Source of the DNA: Pictodentalium vernedei
Lineage: Eukaryota > Mollusca > Scaphopoda > Dentaliida > Dentaliidae
DNA: 64,000 bases
Direction: 5' to 3'
Assembly: GCA_031216915.1 (NCBI GenBank)
Contig: CM062292.1
Span: forward strand, 7,813,920-7,877,919
Shown here: positions 33,401 through 45,390 of the stretch, piece by piece
Position numbering within the stretch: the stretch's first letter is position 1
Layout of the letters: each line of letters opens with the position of its first letter
Translations under genes and position numbers: made by a program
The notes under the pieces: model-generated
The model's database searches: none
Seen by the model: the letters and a program-made list of their open reading frames with translations, nothing else
What the model was told of the DNA's origin: nothing

Positions 33401-34040
33401 GAATATACAATAAATTCTCAGCTACTTCTATAATAACGCACTGTACTGTAATGACAACCTCCATTGTTGAATGTGTAAACAAATGACTCCTCAATGCTCT
33501 GTATATGAAGAGAATGCCTGGTTTCTGTTGACATACATTATTTATATAATTTTCAGATAGAAAGTGCTAGAATTAGAAATTTCTCCACATTTCTTTTATT
33601 CCATTAATTGCTATTGGCTGAAAAAAGTTCCCTCATTAAACTTTTAGATGGGTCTGTCTCTAACTTCAAGTAAACAAGAGTGACCTAACAGAACAATCGG
33701 TGGGCTAAAAATAGATTCTGTGTAACAAAATTTTGCAAACATGTTGCCAGGTACATTCAAAGGTCACTCTGTGAAAATAAGTGATCACATAAACCAGGGT
33801 CTTCTTATTCTAATTAAAAATAATTTAAGAAAATATTAATTGCTTATAATTATTAACAAAGGACATATCAATTCTGATATTATAATAAGGGGCCATAAGA
33901 ACACACCCATCCTTGACAGAAAAAGATTGACAACTTTTCATAATTTTTGACTGATTTACAATATAAACACATGATATAATCTTCATAACATTGTATAATA
34001 AACATGCATACATTGAAATAAACGGGGACAATTAGTTTAT
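30480..34040. other. No gene recognised
   Basis: AT-rich DNA with only short, motif-free ORFs on both strands. Nothing is recognised; it is probably intronic. Confidence 0.45.
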
Positions 34041-34046
34041 TTTAAA

Positions 34047-34575
34047 TTAGGATATTTTGGAAAGGGCATCAACTACAACATTATCTTTTCCCGAAATATG
34101 TCTAATGTCTGAACTATATTCGTGCTGGGCTAAGCTCCACCACAATAATCTTTTATTTTTGTTTTTCATTTTATTGATAAAGGTTATGGAATTATGATCT
34201 ATATGAACTGTGATTGGGAATTGAGTGGTTCCCAGATATACATTAAAATTGGTTAATGCCAAAAATTAAAGCCAAAGTTTTCTTTTCAACAGTAGAGTAA
34301 TTCTTTTGATGTTTTAGAAATTTTCTGGAGAAATAACACACAGGGTAATCGATACCTTGGCAGTCATTGTGGGCAACATGCCCACCTGCTCTACTGTCAC
34401 TTACATATATAGATAATTTGAAGGGCTTTTCATAATTGGGACAGGCAAAGAGAGGGGAATTCTTTAATAATACAGTCATCAATACTTCGAATTTGGTACG
34501 TGTCTGTTTTGGTGTGGCTGTTCGCTTTTCTGTAATCTGGACAAGATCTGTAACTCCCATCGGGCTCTGGGACAA
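34047..34575 (-). pseudogene. Gypsy RNase H domain fragment
   Basis: Two overlapping frames give PVCYFSRKFLKHQKNYSTVE followed by TLALIFGINQF. After a frame change come HIDHNSITFINKMKNKNKRL and DIRHISGKDNVVVDALSKIS. These are the classical end motifs of a gypsy RT/RNase H region. Its position after the integrase fragment is anomalous. Confidence 0.8.
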
Positions 34576-34739
34576 GTAAACAAGGCGAACTCTGATATTT
34601 TAAAAGCAACTAAATCCTTTCTTTGATCAGGCAAAAAATAATCCATTTTATTATGTAGATCTTTCATTACATCAGCTTCAGTTCTGCAGCTTCAGTGGTA
34701 TATTTTCACCTCTAACGTTAATATCCTTCACAGGATTTT

Positions 34740-35413
34740 CCACCTCATCCTTCTCATTATCCTCCCCATATGTCTTTATCATGGTCTTCAGTGTTTGATG
34801 GAAACGTTCTAGTGCTCTTTGACTTTCGGGATAGTACGGCTATTGATATGTACTGTTTAAATTAATTTTGGGCTCATACATTACCTGCTGGAAAATGTTT
34901 TACATAAAATTTGAGCCTTGGTCTGACTGCATTGACTTGGGTAGACCGAAAGTTGTGAAAACTTGTATCAAGGCCTTAACTATAGTCTTAGTGTTAATAG
35001 TTTTAGAGAGATAGCGTAAGGAAATCGTGAAGAAGCACATGTGATTGTAAGCAGATATTCATTTCCAGATCTTGTTCTGGTCAATGTGCCAACACAACCA
35101 ATAATAATTCTACAAAATAGCTCCTTAAAAGCGGGAGTTGCTTGAAGGGTACAGGAAGAATATTCTGGTTGAGTTTTCCTACAAATTGACAGGTGTGGCG
35201 GGTTTTACAAAATTTGACAACATCCCGTCGAAGCTTGGACCAGTAAAAACACTGCTGAACTCGTGAGTAGGTCTTCCTAATTCCCAAATACCCAGCCATG
35301 AAATTTTCATGAGCCAAGCTTCTTAATCCATTCTGGTATTCATTGGGGACAAGTATTTGATAAATGACTGAACGGTACTTCTGGTGGACGCCATTTCCTC
35401 GTGAGAACACCAT
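34740..35413 (-). pseudogene. Gypsy integrase fragment
   Basis: The zinc-binding part reads LAHENFMAGYLGIRKTYSRV, then FYWSKLRRDVVKFCKTRHTC (HHCC type). After frame breaks a core fragment has FGLPKSMQSDQGSNF near 34900-34945, with the second catalytic Asp, and YPESQRALERFHQTLKTM near 34765-34840, with the Glu. The first Asp region is not found, so part of the core is lost. Confidence 0.75.
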
Positions 35414-35559
35414 CTTTTTTTAAACAAAATAACAAAACAAAGAAGCTTTAGGCTTCATCCTCCTTTAAAGCCTTTTCAAGCGGCTAGGCAATGTCAAGAT
35501 CACTTTCCTGTTCTTGAATTAAAGAAGTGTAGAGGCCTTAACACCAAGTTGTATTCTTG

Positions 35560-35705
35560 AGACAGTCCAACGGATCATCGATTCTTGGTATCGGGTACGC
35601 ATCCTCGACAGTTTTCTCATTCAAAGGCCGATAGTCCTTGCAGAACCTCGTCCATCCGTCCTTCCGTCGGATCAATACGATAGGCGTTGTTCATGGCTGC
35701 TAGAC
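35560..35705 (-). pseudogene. Gypsy reverse transcriptase fragment
   Basis: A short minus-strand frame reads IVLIRRKDGWTRFCKDYRPL followed by NEKTVEDAYPIPRIDDPLD. This is the fingers region of a gypsy RT. No palm catalytic box follows; the next recognisable domain is integrase at 35413, so most of the RT is deleted. Confidence 0.75.
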
Positions 35706-35939
35706 GGTCTGTAATCATTCGTCAAATTAAGTCTTTAATTGAAGTCTCTGCTTCCTGGCATTTGTAAAACGAGAGTCGTCGCAGGTATTGTGTGATTGGC
35801 ATCTCATTGGAGGTAGTAAATGTCTGACAAAGTCGGTCCGACCTAGATCACCGCCGTTCTTTGAGAAGATATTTACATTAGAGTTGGGAAGATGCAGGAG
35901 CATCACTGCTTAATCATCCCCGGGATGTGCAACGCTTCT

Positions 35940-36539
35940 TTAGAACAAGTATTCGCGATGTTCCACGACGGTCGGTGGTTCATCCTTTTCTGTTTCTAAA
36001 GACAGCGGTTTTGTGGACCGGGTTGACTTGTCTGATCGTCGTTCCCTTTTCCACAGCACGCTACCACTTCCAGGGTTACACACTCGGATTCGAATTGTCT
36101 TGCTGTCGGTATCCACAAGGAGCCTTCCTAACAGCAATCCTTTGCTTTTCACTCTTGAGTTTGTGGGGTCTTCCACGTGTCCAAATCGCGACCTGCATGA
36201 GCGCCTCCCGATGCACGCCGGAATAACTGCCTCATGTTTGCCTGAAATGAGCGTTTTCGGCTCCACTGATATATGGCAACACGTTGGTTTATCTCTACTG
36301 CCAATGCATGGCACAATCTCGTTCCCAATCTTTAAGCTAACCTCTCTCAAATTAAGCTGGCAATTTGCCTCGTTGAGGAAGTATATTCCAATGACGTCAC
36401 ACCCCGTTATTCTAGCAACTACCAGGGGTTTTGTATCTTTAGAGTTCCAATAGTTATAGTCGCACAACATTGATTGTCCATGTACATTCAGTTTCTGTCC
36501 CCCTGCCAGTCCAACCTCCATTCCAGTCTCATCCAACAT
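35940..36539 (-). pseudogene. Gypsy protease and protease-RT linker
   Basis: A 199-codon open frame has the protease C-terminal region (ARITGCDVIGIYFLNEANCQ, the DVIG.D-like closing motif) and the long linker typical before RT (KHEAVIPACIGRR; GLLLGRLLVDTDSK; RIRVCNPGSGSV). The active-site DTGA box should lie just upstream, near 36550-36620, but is not clearly readable. The plus-strand ORFs here are shadows. Confidence 0.6.
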
Positions 36540-36779
36540 TACATCTGATGTATGCGATACACGAGCAACTCTTTTTTTCTGATATTATGGAAAATCAATA
36601 ATGTAACAGGCGTGTTCTCTATGTGTGCCGTCACAAGGATACCAGAAAGACTTAGGACATTTTAATATCCCGTTTTACCACCTTGATACCTTCCTTGGCT
36701 CCTGTTTTTGTCGACCATACTTGAGCCACGCCGCTCGGCCGCACTTCATTTCCCGGTCCCTTACTGGAACGCGACAAAC

Positions 36780-36850
36780 AGTCTCTCTTTAGACGAAGCA
36801 TCGATCCACACGAGTAGCATTTCCGTCTGTCACGCTCTATCTTCCGTCGT
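36780..36850 (-). pseudogene. Degenerate CCHC knuckle
   Basis: The minus strand reads RRKCYSCGSMLRLKRDCL, with the cysteine spacing of a retroviral zinc knuckle but Arg where the His should be. It fits its place between the gag and protease fragments of this decayed element. Confidence 0.5.
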
Positions 36851-37900
36851 TCTGATGGAGGATGACGCCTGATTTATCATACTCCTCAGCGTCGTTTAAA
36901 AGTGGAACCATCTTGTCCGTCAGAGTTCTCAATCGTCCGCTACCTGTTTTATGTGTTTCACTTCCAGAAAAAAGCTTCTACTTCGAGAGCTACCATAATT
37001 GCCCCATCTAATGTTTTCGGTTTTGCCTGAAGTATCTTGATACGGAGGTCGTGATCTGTGACGGCGTCCAAAAATGACCTCTAGCCTATCCTTTTGCAGT
37101 AGCTAGAAATTCGAGATATGCTAGAGTAGTAAGACGACGTATTGCAGCTCCGAGCTCTTGCAGCGATTCAGCGTCGCGGCGCACACGTTTTCTCTGCTCC
37201 AACGAAAATACCTCGGCTTGGCCAAGGAGTTCACGCCGGCATGTGCCAAAAGTACAAAATGCACATTTAAAAAACATCTGGCACATATATGTGATTTTTG
37301 GCACAAGAATTTGGCACATAAATTCAAAATCACGAACCTGGTATATTCTTAATTTGCCCGTATTATTAATTACCGTTTACCTCGGACTAAGAAGTCGTGT
37401 ATTTATAAACAGCGCATGCTTTGTTTCTTCACCAGTGAACAATAGACCAGATATTATTTTCTTTAATTGTTGGTGGTACTTTCCCCATTGACCAAAATCA
37501 AAGATTTACACAGTAATAAAATGATAAGGCTTTCAGTTCCACGTGTCAATCAGTTGCCATATAGATCGTTTATGTTTCATGATAATTTATTATTTTATGT
37601 TCCGTTTTAAGGTATGTGGTGTTATGTAATTTTATGGTTTTGATCGTTCTTGAACAGAATATGAAATGATACCTATGGCACAAAACAATCTCATTTGACA
37701 CAAAAAAATTTCGTTTGGAACAAACAATATTCAGCTTTGACACATTACAATATTGAGCCAGTGTGAACACAGCCTGGCCACCGGGTCCATAATGTTCATC
37801 GAGACGCCTTACTGGTTGCTCTTAAAAGACGTGTTCAGCCGTCAATTCCATTAGGATCTGAGCGTCACCAGAGAGTAACGCCGCCAAAAAGTGTCCTTTC

Positions 37901-38179
37901 TCAAACGGCGTTAAAACATTTATTTTTTAGAAAAAAGTCAAAGGGTTCCATGTAATCAACACATGCCGTCTTTCCATTGTAGCGATCCGGCATAAAGCGT
38001 GGCTTTGGAAGGCGACCTTTGTCCTTGTATGCAAATGCTTCCATCTTTGCCGTCACGGTGAGACGATGATTATACGGTTTAATTCGACAATCTGTCGCCT
38101 TCTTGTCGACCCAGCAGCTTCCGATCTCTCTTATTATTTGCTTTAGCCTCAGATCTACCGGCCGTATTCTCAAGATCAT
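37901..38179 (-). pseudogene. Gypsy gag fragment
   Basis: A minus-strand frame ends with KPRFMPDRYNGKTACVDYME followed by PFDFFLKNKCF. This resembles the start of gypsy capsid domains (P..YDG...W.dY...F). The remainder of the capsid is not recognisable in 36900-37900. Confidence 0.5.
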
Positions 38180-38200
38180 CGTCGCGCAATAAGCCGCCAG

Positions 38201-39319
38201 CAGCGAATCATGATGTCCCTTGCCAGGTATCCAGCCCTGGTCTCTGTTGAAAATGAGCTTGCGTCTCTAATGGTGCACACCCACGCAGTGGCGTGTGCGC
38301 ACATAGGTAATGGGTACGTGTCCATGATTTTATAATTTTTCTATATACCATGCAACAGAGTTTGGGATGCCATCTGGCGGCGTGGCTCTCCCACTGGCAA
38401 ACAATCCAGAATTATTGTAACGGATACTTAATTGTATTGGGCCTTTCAAAGGACATTATGTAAAATATATTGTTGCAGAATGCTGGACACTATGATAAAT
38501 AATCAAGTAATGAAGCGACTTTCGAAGTTAGGTAGTTGTTGGCGAGTTAGGTATTATTTGAAAGTTCGAAGTGCCAATGCCGTCCGTTGCCGGTTTCGTC
38601 AGATTTGAAGCCCAGTTTCAATTTTAATTGAGAACGTACACTTCACAAATTGTTGACAACGAATAAAAAATAAAACAAGTGATTTATTGACACTTTTAGT
38701 GGGCCTTTTTTCATTTGTGGGGAACTTAGCGCGATTTCCTCAGAAACAGCCGGAGTTCGGATGAATTCAAGTTATGTTGAGTCAAGGTCTGGGGAATTTT
38801 TTGTTCTCAAAACACGGGCATGCAGTCTTGTTGTAGTAAAATTTTACAGAAACAGACATGTACGCGAACAACGACACCTATTCATTTATTTCCTAGATTT
38901 TTCTTCACAAGTTCACAGGATCCAGTCTATGAACTATTTTTACCAATGATATAATACAATGTCAGTTTAAGACTGTCAGAATTACAGTGTATCGTCCAGC
39001 TAATTTTGTGATCCGACGTGTTTTCCTGACGACTAAATACCAGAATCACTCAGAACTCCAATTTAAATTACATGCACACTTCCTCTGTGTTTTGGTAAAC
39101 AATGTTTTAATTCCTGGATGCTTTAGGCATTGCAACCAGAATAGAACTGAATTCATCTTCAAACTAGTTAATGTCGCCCTCCTCGTCTGACCAACATCTG
39201 GAGGTGGAGATTCTGATATTTAGTCTTGAGTGTGTTTCTCCAAAAATGGCAAAAAACTTTTAAAAAGCCTAAATACCAACCTCCCCAGAACTGACCTCTA
39301 AATAATATTTGGCACTGCA
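38201..39319. other. No gene recognised
   Basis: No coding region or repeat is recognised beyond short ORFs without motifs. Confidence 0.4.
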
Positions 39320-40379
39320 CTACAGAATCAATATTTGATAGTATCAGGCATTTTAATGGTGCTATGAAATAACATATAACCTGCACTGTCATGCTGTTGG
39401 AAAAAAATTCAAAAAATCAATGTGTAATGTTTTATCAGAGACATACCATACCAATGACTCAAAGTACACTAATTAAGAAATGTGAGGGATTTAAAAAAAA
39501 ATTTTTTTTGTTAAAATATTGCAAAATATTCATCAAACACAATGTGAAATATCTTAAGAAGCCAGAATGTGATTTAAAAACTATCAGAAATGTGAAATTT
39601 AATATCATAAGAGGTTTGTTTTGTGTCAACATCAATTAATTTATGAATTATATCATAATTTGTGATGAAAGTGGGTATGCTGGGGGTCCAGGGAACACAT
39701 TCAGGGCTATATTTTACCGCATCAATATGTAAAAGAAAATTTGACATAATTTGTTAGGATAAAATGGCACTGTCTATTGATATTGGTGATTTATATAGCT
39801 GCAACACCAGTTTTTAAATCAAAATTGACATTCATTTTGTGTGGAGTGGAGTGGGTGGGGGGGGGGGGGGGGGGGGGTGGTGAACACCACTCTTTCTCTT
39901 GCAGTATGGTTAAATGAAACAGATTTTCCCCCAAACTATTGTCTGCTAATGCAGATTTTAGTTTTATTGTGGGATTGGGCTAGGTTTTAAAAAAAAGCAG
40001 TGAATTCTCATGCAAAAATGACTGTTTTATCAAATGAAAGAGATAAAATGCATCTTTGGAAGGATAAGAATGTAGGTTAAAATCCCCCCTACAAAAAATA
40101 CCCCCAATCATTTTTAAACACTTAGCAAAAATTCCTCCCACAGTTTTTGAGTAGTACCACATTCTCTCACATTATTTTAAGAGCAGTACAAAAATCCCCC
40201 ACCCGGCCTCTTACACCAAAAGATTAAAAGGCAGTCCAAAAGGATTTAAAAACTTATGTATTTAATTTGTAAATTACATAAACACTCATCACTATTTACA
40301 AGAAAACATGCCTCAATAACTATTTATCAACACAGTTATTTAGTTATTGGAGTTTAAGGACACTTTCAACAGCCAGTGT

Positions 40380-40520
40380 CACCTCCTGTCGGTCAGTTTT
40401 ATGGGTGGAGGAAACTAAAATGCACTGAGAGAACCACCTGGCAACAGTGAGCATTTATCCAACGTGCTAACTCCACACAAGCAAAGTTAGCATTGATTGA
40501 AGCGACAAGTGCTCGGCCTC
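40380..40520. repeat. SINE-like core repeat, copy 1
   Basis: CAGTTTTATGGGTGGAGGAA, a GAGAGAACCACCTGGCAAC block and CTCCACACAAGCAAAGTTAG match 45165-45275 in order. The core resembles the GGAGGAAACCGGAGTACCCG block widespread in animal repeats. It lies inside the extra sequence of tandem unit 1, which explains that unit's greater length. Confidence 0.55.
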
Positions 40521-41214
40521 GAGTGGTAAAAAGCTTTGGACATTTTTGTATGGCTTTAAATATACATGTACTTCTAAAAAATTAGGGCGGTGGGGGGGGG
40601 GGGGGGGGGTTGTTCACCAGAAATTATGGAGGGAGGAATTTCTGTTTACCTAAAAAAACATGGGGGGGGGGGATTTTTGCGCATTGTGTGAAAATGATTG
40701 GGGAGGGGGGGGGGGATTTTTGTCAGGGAAAAGTTTTGTAGGTTACCCTTCAAAAGGTTTGGGTTTGATTATAGGAAATAAGTACATGTACATTGTAAAT
40801 GTACATTATTTTGGCTTCCAACACTGATTTAATTATATTTTTTTGGATATAACACATATTTCACTTTTAAATGTTCATTCGAGAACCACAGACTGAATAA
40901 TACTGTTTTATTTTTGGAAAAGTTATATTTTTGTCACAGTCGGCAATAAAGGCCATATATTGCCAAAAATAATGCAGTTAAATGCATCTTGAGCAAGTGT
41001 GGCATCCAGAACTGCGAAGCACACTATAACCTCTGGCAAATGACAAATACATGTACACATATAACCACCTTTTTTACCCTATTAACACATCAAATGAAAC
41101 CATGGTTTCCCCTCATTGTACTTGTGAAAGAGGGGATTCCAATTATATTCCAATCCTCTCCCAAATCACCATCCAAACATTTAGCCAGAAAACCCATACT
41201 TTACTTGTATTCGC

Positions 41215-41300
41215 TGAACAAGCTCATTCCAATAAGGGTGTCACTTGTATTCGCCCATACTTCACTTGTATTCGCTGAACAAGCTCATTCCAATAAGGGG
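41215..41300 (+). repeat. Short local duplication
   Basis: CTGAACAAGCTCATTCCAAT followed by AAGGG occurs at about 41213-41239 and again at about 41274-41299, with CACTTGTATTCG also repeated. The period is about 61 bases. The second copy runs into a 17-base G tract. Confidence 0.65.
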
Positions 41301-42049
41301 GGGGGGGGGGGGGCATAAGCTATGTTTTTGATGCCAAAAAATGCAAAAAAAAATTAATATTGATTGGCAATTTTAGTGAATGGTGCTAGCCGGTTTTGGC
41401 CATTACATTGAATGAATGATTAATAGAAGCTTTCTCCATTTTATGATGTTAACCCTTTACCTCACATGAAAAGAAGATAGCACTTTTGAATAACTAATTT
41501 CTTCTCATTTTTTGCATCAAAAACATAGTTATGACCCCTACTGGATTGAGCTGAATGAGCTCATTCCAATGAGGGGTCATAAGCTATGTTTTTGGTGCAA
41601 AAATAATGAACATTGAATGGCTGTTTCGGTAAATGGTGCTAGCCTGTTTTGGCCATTACAATGAGTGAGTGATTAAAAATGTTGAAAAACAATTTTTTCA
41701 TTCACAGAGTATTTTGGAACATAAATTTGGGGAAAGGGGGTGGGGGGGTACAGTGGGAAAAGTAACAAAGTTGCAAATGTGAATGAATGGCTTCTGTGCA
41801 CAGCTACCAATATAGTAGTCTGATACTAGTGCTGTTGGTCCCCATGTTATAGCACAAAACTGCATTGACAATTGTCCCTCTAGCACCCATACTAAACCCT
41901 TCAGCTGATGAGAAAGTTAACAGCATGCACTCTCAGTTTCCTATGATTTGCTTTAGTACTGCAGCACTCAGGGTTCACTAAGTTTTTTTCTGTTTTGATA
42001 ACCCTGTCCTGGCTCTTCTCGCTATATTTTTCATTGTATGTCAGTCAGT

Positions 42050-42178
42050 ATTCCTATGTACATGTAGAATGTCACTTTCAAAATATGTGATTGCATGTCT
42101 GTCTGTCCATTATACCATTCCTATGTACATGTAGACTGTCTCTTTCAAGATATGTGATTGCATGTCTGTCTGTCCATC
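42050..42178 (+). repeat. Short local duplication
   Basis: CCTATGTACATGTAGAATGT and the following TGTGATTGCATGTCTGTCTG recur diverged about 68 bases later (CCTATGTACATGTAGACTGT). It is a two-copy tandem repeat inside unit 1. Confidence 0.7.
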
Positions 42179-42470
42179 ACGCAAAATGTTGGTTTGTTTC
42201 CATTTGCACAGTTCTACATTTTCAATGACTGGCAATTGACCCCCCTCCCCCACACACGCACACCCATACACACACATACACAAATATATTAAACATAAAA
42301 GAGCACTACATTCCTGAAGCAAATATCTGAGTCATCCTCACTGGATACTAGGCATGCATGTATTTTCCCTAATTTCACTCTTTTTATCAGAATGGGTGCC
42401 TGCAGGGATTAAATCCAAGGTTGTAAATGAGCCCTTGTGGGTACATGTACTTGTAGGACATGCAAATCAC

Positions 42471-44720
42471 TACAGAATCAATATTTGATGGTTTTAGGCA
42501 TTTTAACAGTGCTATGCTATAACAAAGGAGCAGTGCTCAGCTGGTCATGCTGTTGGAAAAAATCAGTGTTTAATGTTGTGTTAGTGCCATACCAATGACT
42601 CTAGGTGTCTTAACTGAGAAAGTGAGGCTTTTTTCACAAGAATGGCAAAACATTCATCAAGCGCAATGTGAAATATCTTCAGAAGCCAGAATGTGATTTA
42701 GAAATTATCACAAATGAGAAATTTAATATCACAAGCGGTTTGTTATATGTCAGCATCAATAAATTTGTGAATTTTATCCTAGTTTTTGATAAAAAGGGGC
42801 ATACTAGGGGGACACCTTCAGGGCTATATTTTGCCACATCAGTATGTAGAAGAAAATTTGACATCAGTTGTTAGGACAAAATGGTACTGTCTATTGATAT
42901 TGGTGAATTATATAGTTGCAACCCCAATTTTTGAATCAAAATTGACATTTATATGGTTTCATGGGGTTGGAACACCACTCTTTGTCTTGCTGTATGGTTA
43001 AAGGAGACAATGTTTTCCTCAAAGTATTACATGCTGATGCAGATTTTAGTTTCATTTGGGGATTGGGTTAGTTTTCAAAAAAATCTACATGAATTCCTTT
43101 AGGTAACAGGGCAAAACAGAGTAGAAAAATGTATTGGAGGCAACAGCAGTTTTTAAGCCATTTGACACAGATTGGACAGTTTTCTTTAAAAAAGAACAAA
43201 TTTCCCATGTTTTTAACTCAGTGGAAGCCAAAAGTTGAATTCTCATGCAGAAATGACTCTTTTTTGTCACATGAAAGAGGTAAAATGTATCTTTGATAGG
43301 ATTGGGGTTGATTAAGGAAATACATAATTTGGCTTCCGAACCTGATTTAATTATTATTTTGAGAGATTATTTCACATTAAAAAATTCATTGGGGTACCAC
43401 ACACCTTACAATACTCTTTTATTGTTTTGAAAAGTATGTTTTTGTCATCATCAGCAATAAGGGCTATATATTGCAAGCAAATTCACATCTTGAGCAAGTG
43501 TAGCCTCCAGTGGCACACTACAGCCCCCAGCAAATGCCAAATAACAACCTATTTTACCCTACATGTACACATGTATTAACAAATGTAATTAAACCATGGT
43601 TCCCCATCATAGTATTAGGGGCAGAGGGGGGTGCCAATCTTCCAACCCCCTTCCAAATCACCATTCAAACCCACAGCCAGAAAACCCATATTGCACTATT
43701 ATTTACTGGTATTTAGAAGTTTGCCTCAATTATACTGTTAACCCTTTACTTACATGTAACATGAAAAGCTGATTACCCTTGCCCACAAACTTATTGACTT
43801 ACTAATTTTTTGTGTGAAAAAATGACTTTTTACACCATTGGAATGACCCCATTCCAATGAGGGGTCATAAGCTATGTGTTTGACACAAAAAAATGAGAAA
43901 ATAATGAACATGGAATGGCAATACTTGTGAATAGCACCAGCAGCTTTTGACCGTTATATTTGGTAAAGGGTTAAAAAGTGTTAAAAAATAATTTCTTCAT
44001 TGAAATAGTATTTTAGAACACAAATTTGTGGGTGAGGTACAGTGGAAAAAATAACACAATAAAGTTGCAAATGTGAGTGAATGGCATTTGTGCACAGCTA
44101 CCAGTAAAGTAGTCTAGTACTAAATTTTCCCTCTTATTTGATGCATGCCCCCCTGTTTTGGGGTCGGAAAAAGTTCTCTGAAGAGTTACACATGACAAAG
44201 ATATTTGAATCCCAAAATTAAAGAGATGCGATCAAATTTTGTTCAGATCGAGCGTTGTTGTCACGGTTCCCATGTTACAGCACAAACGACAGTAACAGCT
44301 GTGAAATATTGTTCTCTCCTTGAATCAAGTCCCCCCCCCCCCCCCCATACTGCAGCCTCAGTTGATGAGAAGCGATAGGAAAGACTGTACAGTATGTTTT
44401 GGAAACTAAAGTCAATCTCATACTCTCTCAGTTTCCTATGATTTGCTTAGGTACTGCAGAACTCAGGGTCCAATGAGGTTTTTTTTCTGTTTGACAATCT
44501 TGTCTTGGCTCTTCTAACAAAAGTTTTCATTGTATGTCAGTTTTTATTTCTGTGTAGACTTTCAAAACACTAAAAAACTATTTTTTTAAGCAAATATCTC
44601 ATTCATCCTCCTTGGAGACATATTTTCCACAATTTCACACTTTTTATCAGAATGGGTATTTGTGGGGATTAAATCTAAGGTTATGAAAGTGCACTAATGG
44701 ATACTTGCTGCTCAAGCACA
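42471..44720. repeat. Large non-coding tandem repeat, unit 2
   Basis: The unit is collinear with unit 1: ACAGAATCAATATTTGATGG at 42472, TGTCTATTGATATTGGTGAA at 42887, GGGCTATATATTGCAAGC at 43462, and GGGGTCATAAGCTATGTGTT at 43861. Similarity by eye is moderate (roughly 80 percent in the better blocks). It lacks the SINE-like insertion. A 16-base C tract lies at 44331-44346. Confidence 0.75.
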
Positions 44721-44880
44721 GCACCACAGAATCAATATTGGATGTTTTTAGGCATTTTAACAGTGCTAAGAGATACCACATGAGCAGTACTGGTCATACT
44801 GTTGAAAAAAGCAGTGTTTTATGTTTTTGTCAGTTCCATACCAATGACTCTAGGTGCCTTAACTGGGAAAACTGGCTTTT
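44721..44880. repeat. Large non-coding tandem repeat, truncated unit 3
   Basis: CACAGAATCAATATTGGATG, then GGCATTTTAACAGTGCTAAG and CAATGACTCTAGGTGCCTTA, continue the array for about 160 bases before a different repeat begins at 44881. Confidence 0.7.
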
Positions 44881-44913
44881 TTAGCTCATCTTGACAAAGT
44901 CAAGCTGAGCTAA
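44881..44913. repeat. Nested palindrome, likely MITE end
   Basis: TTAGCTC, then TTGAC, AAA, GTCAA and GAGCTAA form a nested perfect stem in 33 bases, followed by TCGCTCTCCATCCGTCATCC. Ends of the type TTTAGCTCA...TGAGCTAA followed by CCGTCCGTC are common at MITE-like repeats in mollusc DNA (from general knowledge). The other end was not located. Confidence 0.55.
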
Positions 44914-45084
44914 TCTCATCGCTCTCCATCCGTCATCCGTCAACAGGGTTCATACAAAAATTTGCTCTCAAAGTTCAAGGGTTTTTCAAGGGCTTCTTTT
45001 TTTTTCAAGGACTTCATATACTATTCAGCTTGTTGAATGAGCTCTAAAAATCTAAGACTCATGTGACACGGATCTGACTTTGGA

Positions 45085-45340
45085 AGTCAGGAAGTTATTT
45101 ATTTATTTATTTATTGGTGTTTAAGGTCACATATTTCTGTACAATGGCTAATCATGACCATGACAGTTTTATGGGCGGAGGAAGCCGGAGTACCCGGAGA
45201 GAACCACCGAGCAACGGCGAGCAACTGTCAGCTCCCCATTTTACTGACTCCACACAAGCAGGGTTAGCATTGGTTGAAGACAGTGCACCATCAACGTGCA
45301 GTACGCTTTAGTACACAGCGTCGCCGTGCCCCCACGTGGG
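45085..45340 (-). repeat. SINE-like repeat with (TTTA)n end, copy 2
   Basis: TTATTTATTTATTTATTGGT then GTTTAAGGTCACAT precede TTTTATGGGCGGAGGAAGCC, GGAGTACCCGGAGAGAACCA and CTCCACACAAGCAGGGTTAG. The (TTTA)n on the plus strand would be a (TAAA)n tail in the minus orientation. A related core is at 40380-40520. The tRNA-like head was not recognised. Confidence 0.6.
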
Positions 45341-45390
45341 TAATGGTTGACGTTCCTGAGAGGAAAAACCCCTATTATTTTGGACTCACT

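Larger units (their letters stand above)
34047..38200 (-). mobile_element. Second Ty3/gypsy element, heavily decayed
   Basis: On the minus strand, fragments of gag, CCHC knuckle, protease, RT, integrase and RNase H are found between 38179 and 34047. Stops and frameshifts separate all of them and no LTRs were found. Sequence style differs from the 16.6-kb provirus (for example DYRPLNEKTVEDAYPIP in RT), so it belongs to another lineage. The RNase H piece lies downstream of the integrase, the reverse of the normal gypsy order, so the copy has been rearranged or two copies are joined. Confidence 0.75.
39320..42470. repeat. Large non-coding tandem repeat, unit 1
   Basis: This is the first unit of an array. 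It starts at ACAGAATCAATATTTGATAG and contains GTCTATTGATATTGGTGATT (39770), GGCCATATATTGCCAAAAAT with CATCTTGAGCAAGTGTGGC (40945-41005), and GGGGTCATAAGCTATGTTTT (41570). The same landmarks recur in order in the next unit about 2.3-3.1 kb later. Unit 1 is longer because of about 600 extra bases around 40150-40760. No ORF is conserved between units. G tracts of 21, 18 and 17 bases lie at 39857, 40592 and 41297. Confidence 0.75.

Noticed and set aside
35927-36453. Plus-strand ORFs of up to 146 codons
   Set aside because: They are antisense to the gypsy protease/linker frame, which shows family motifs.
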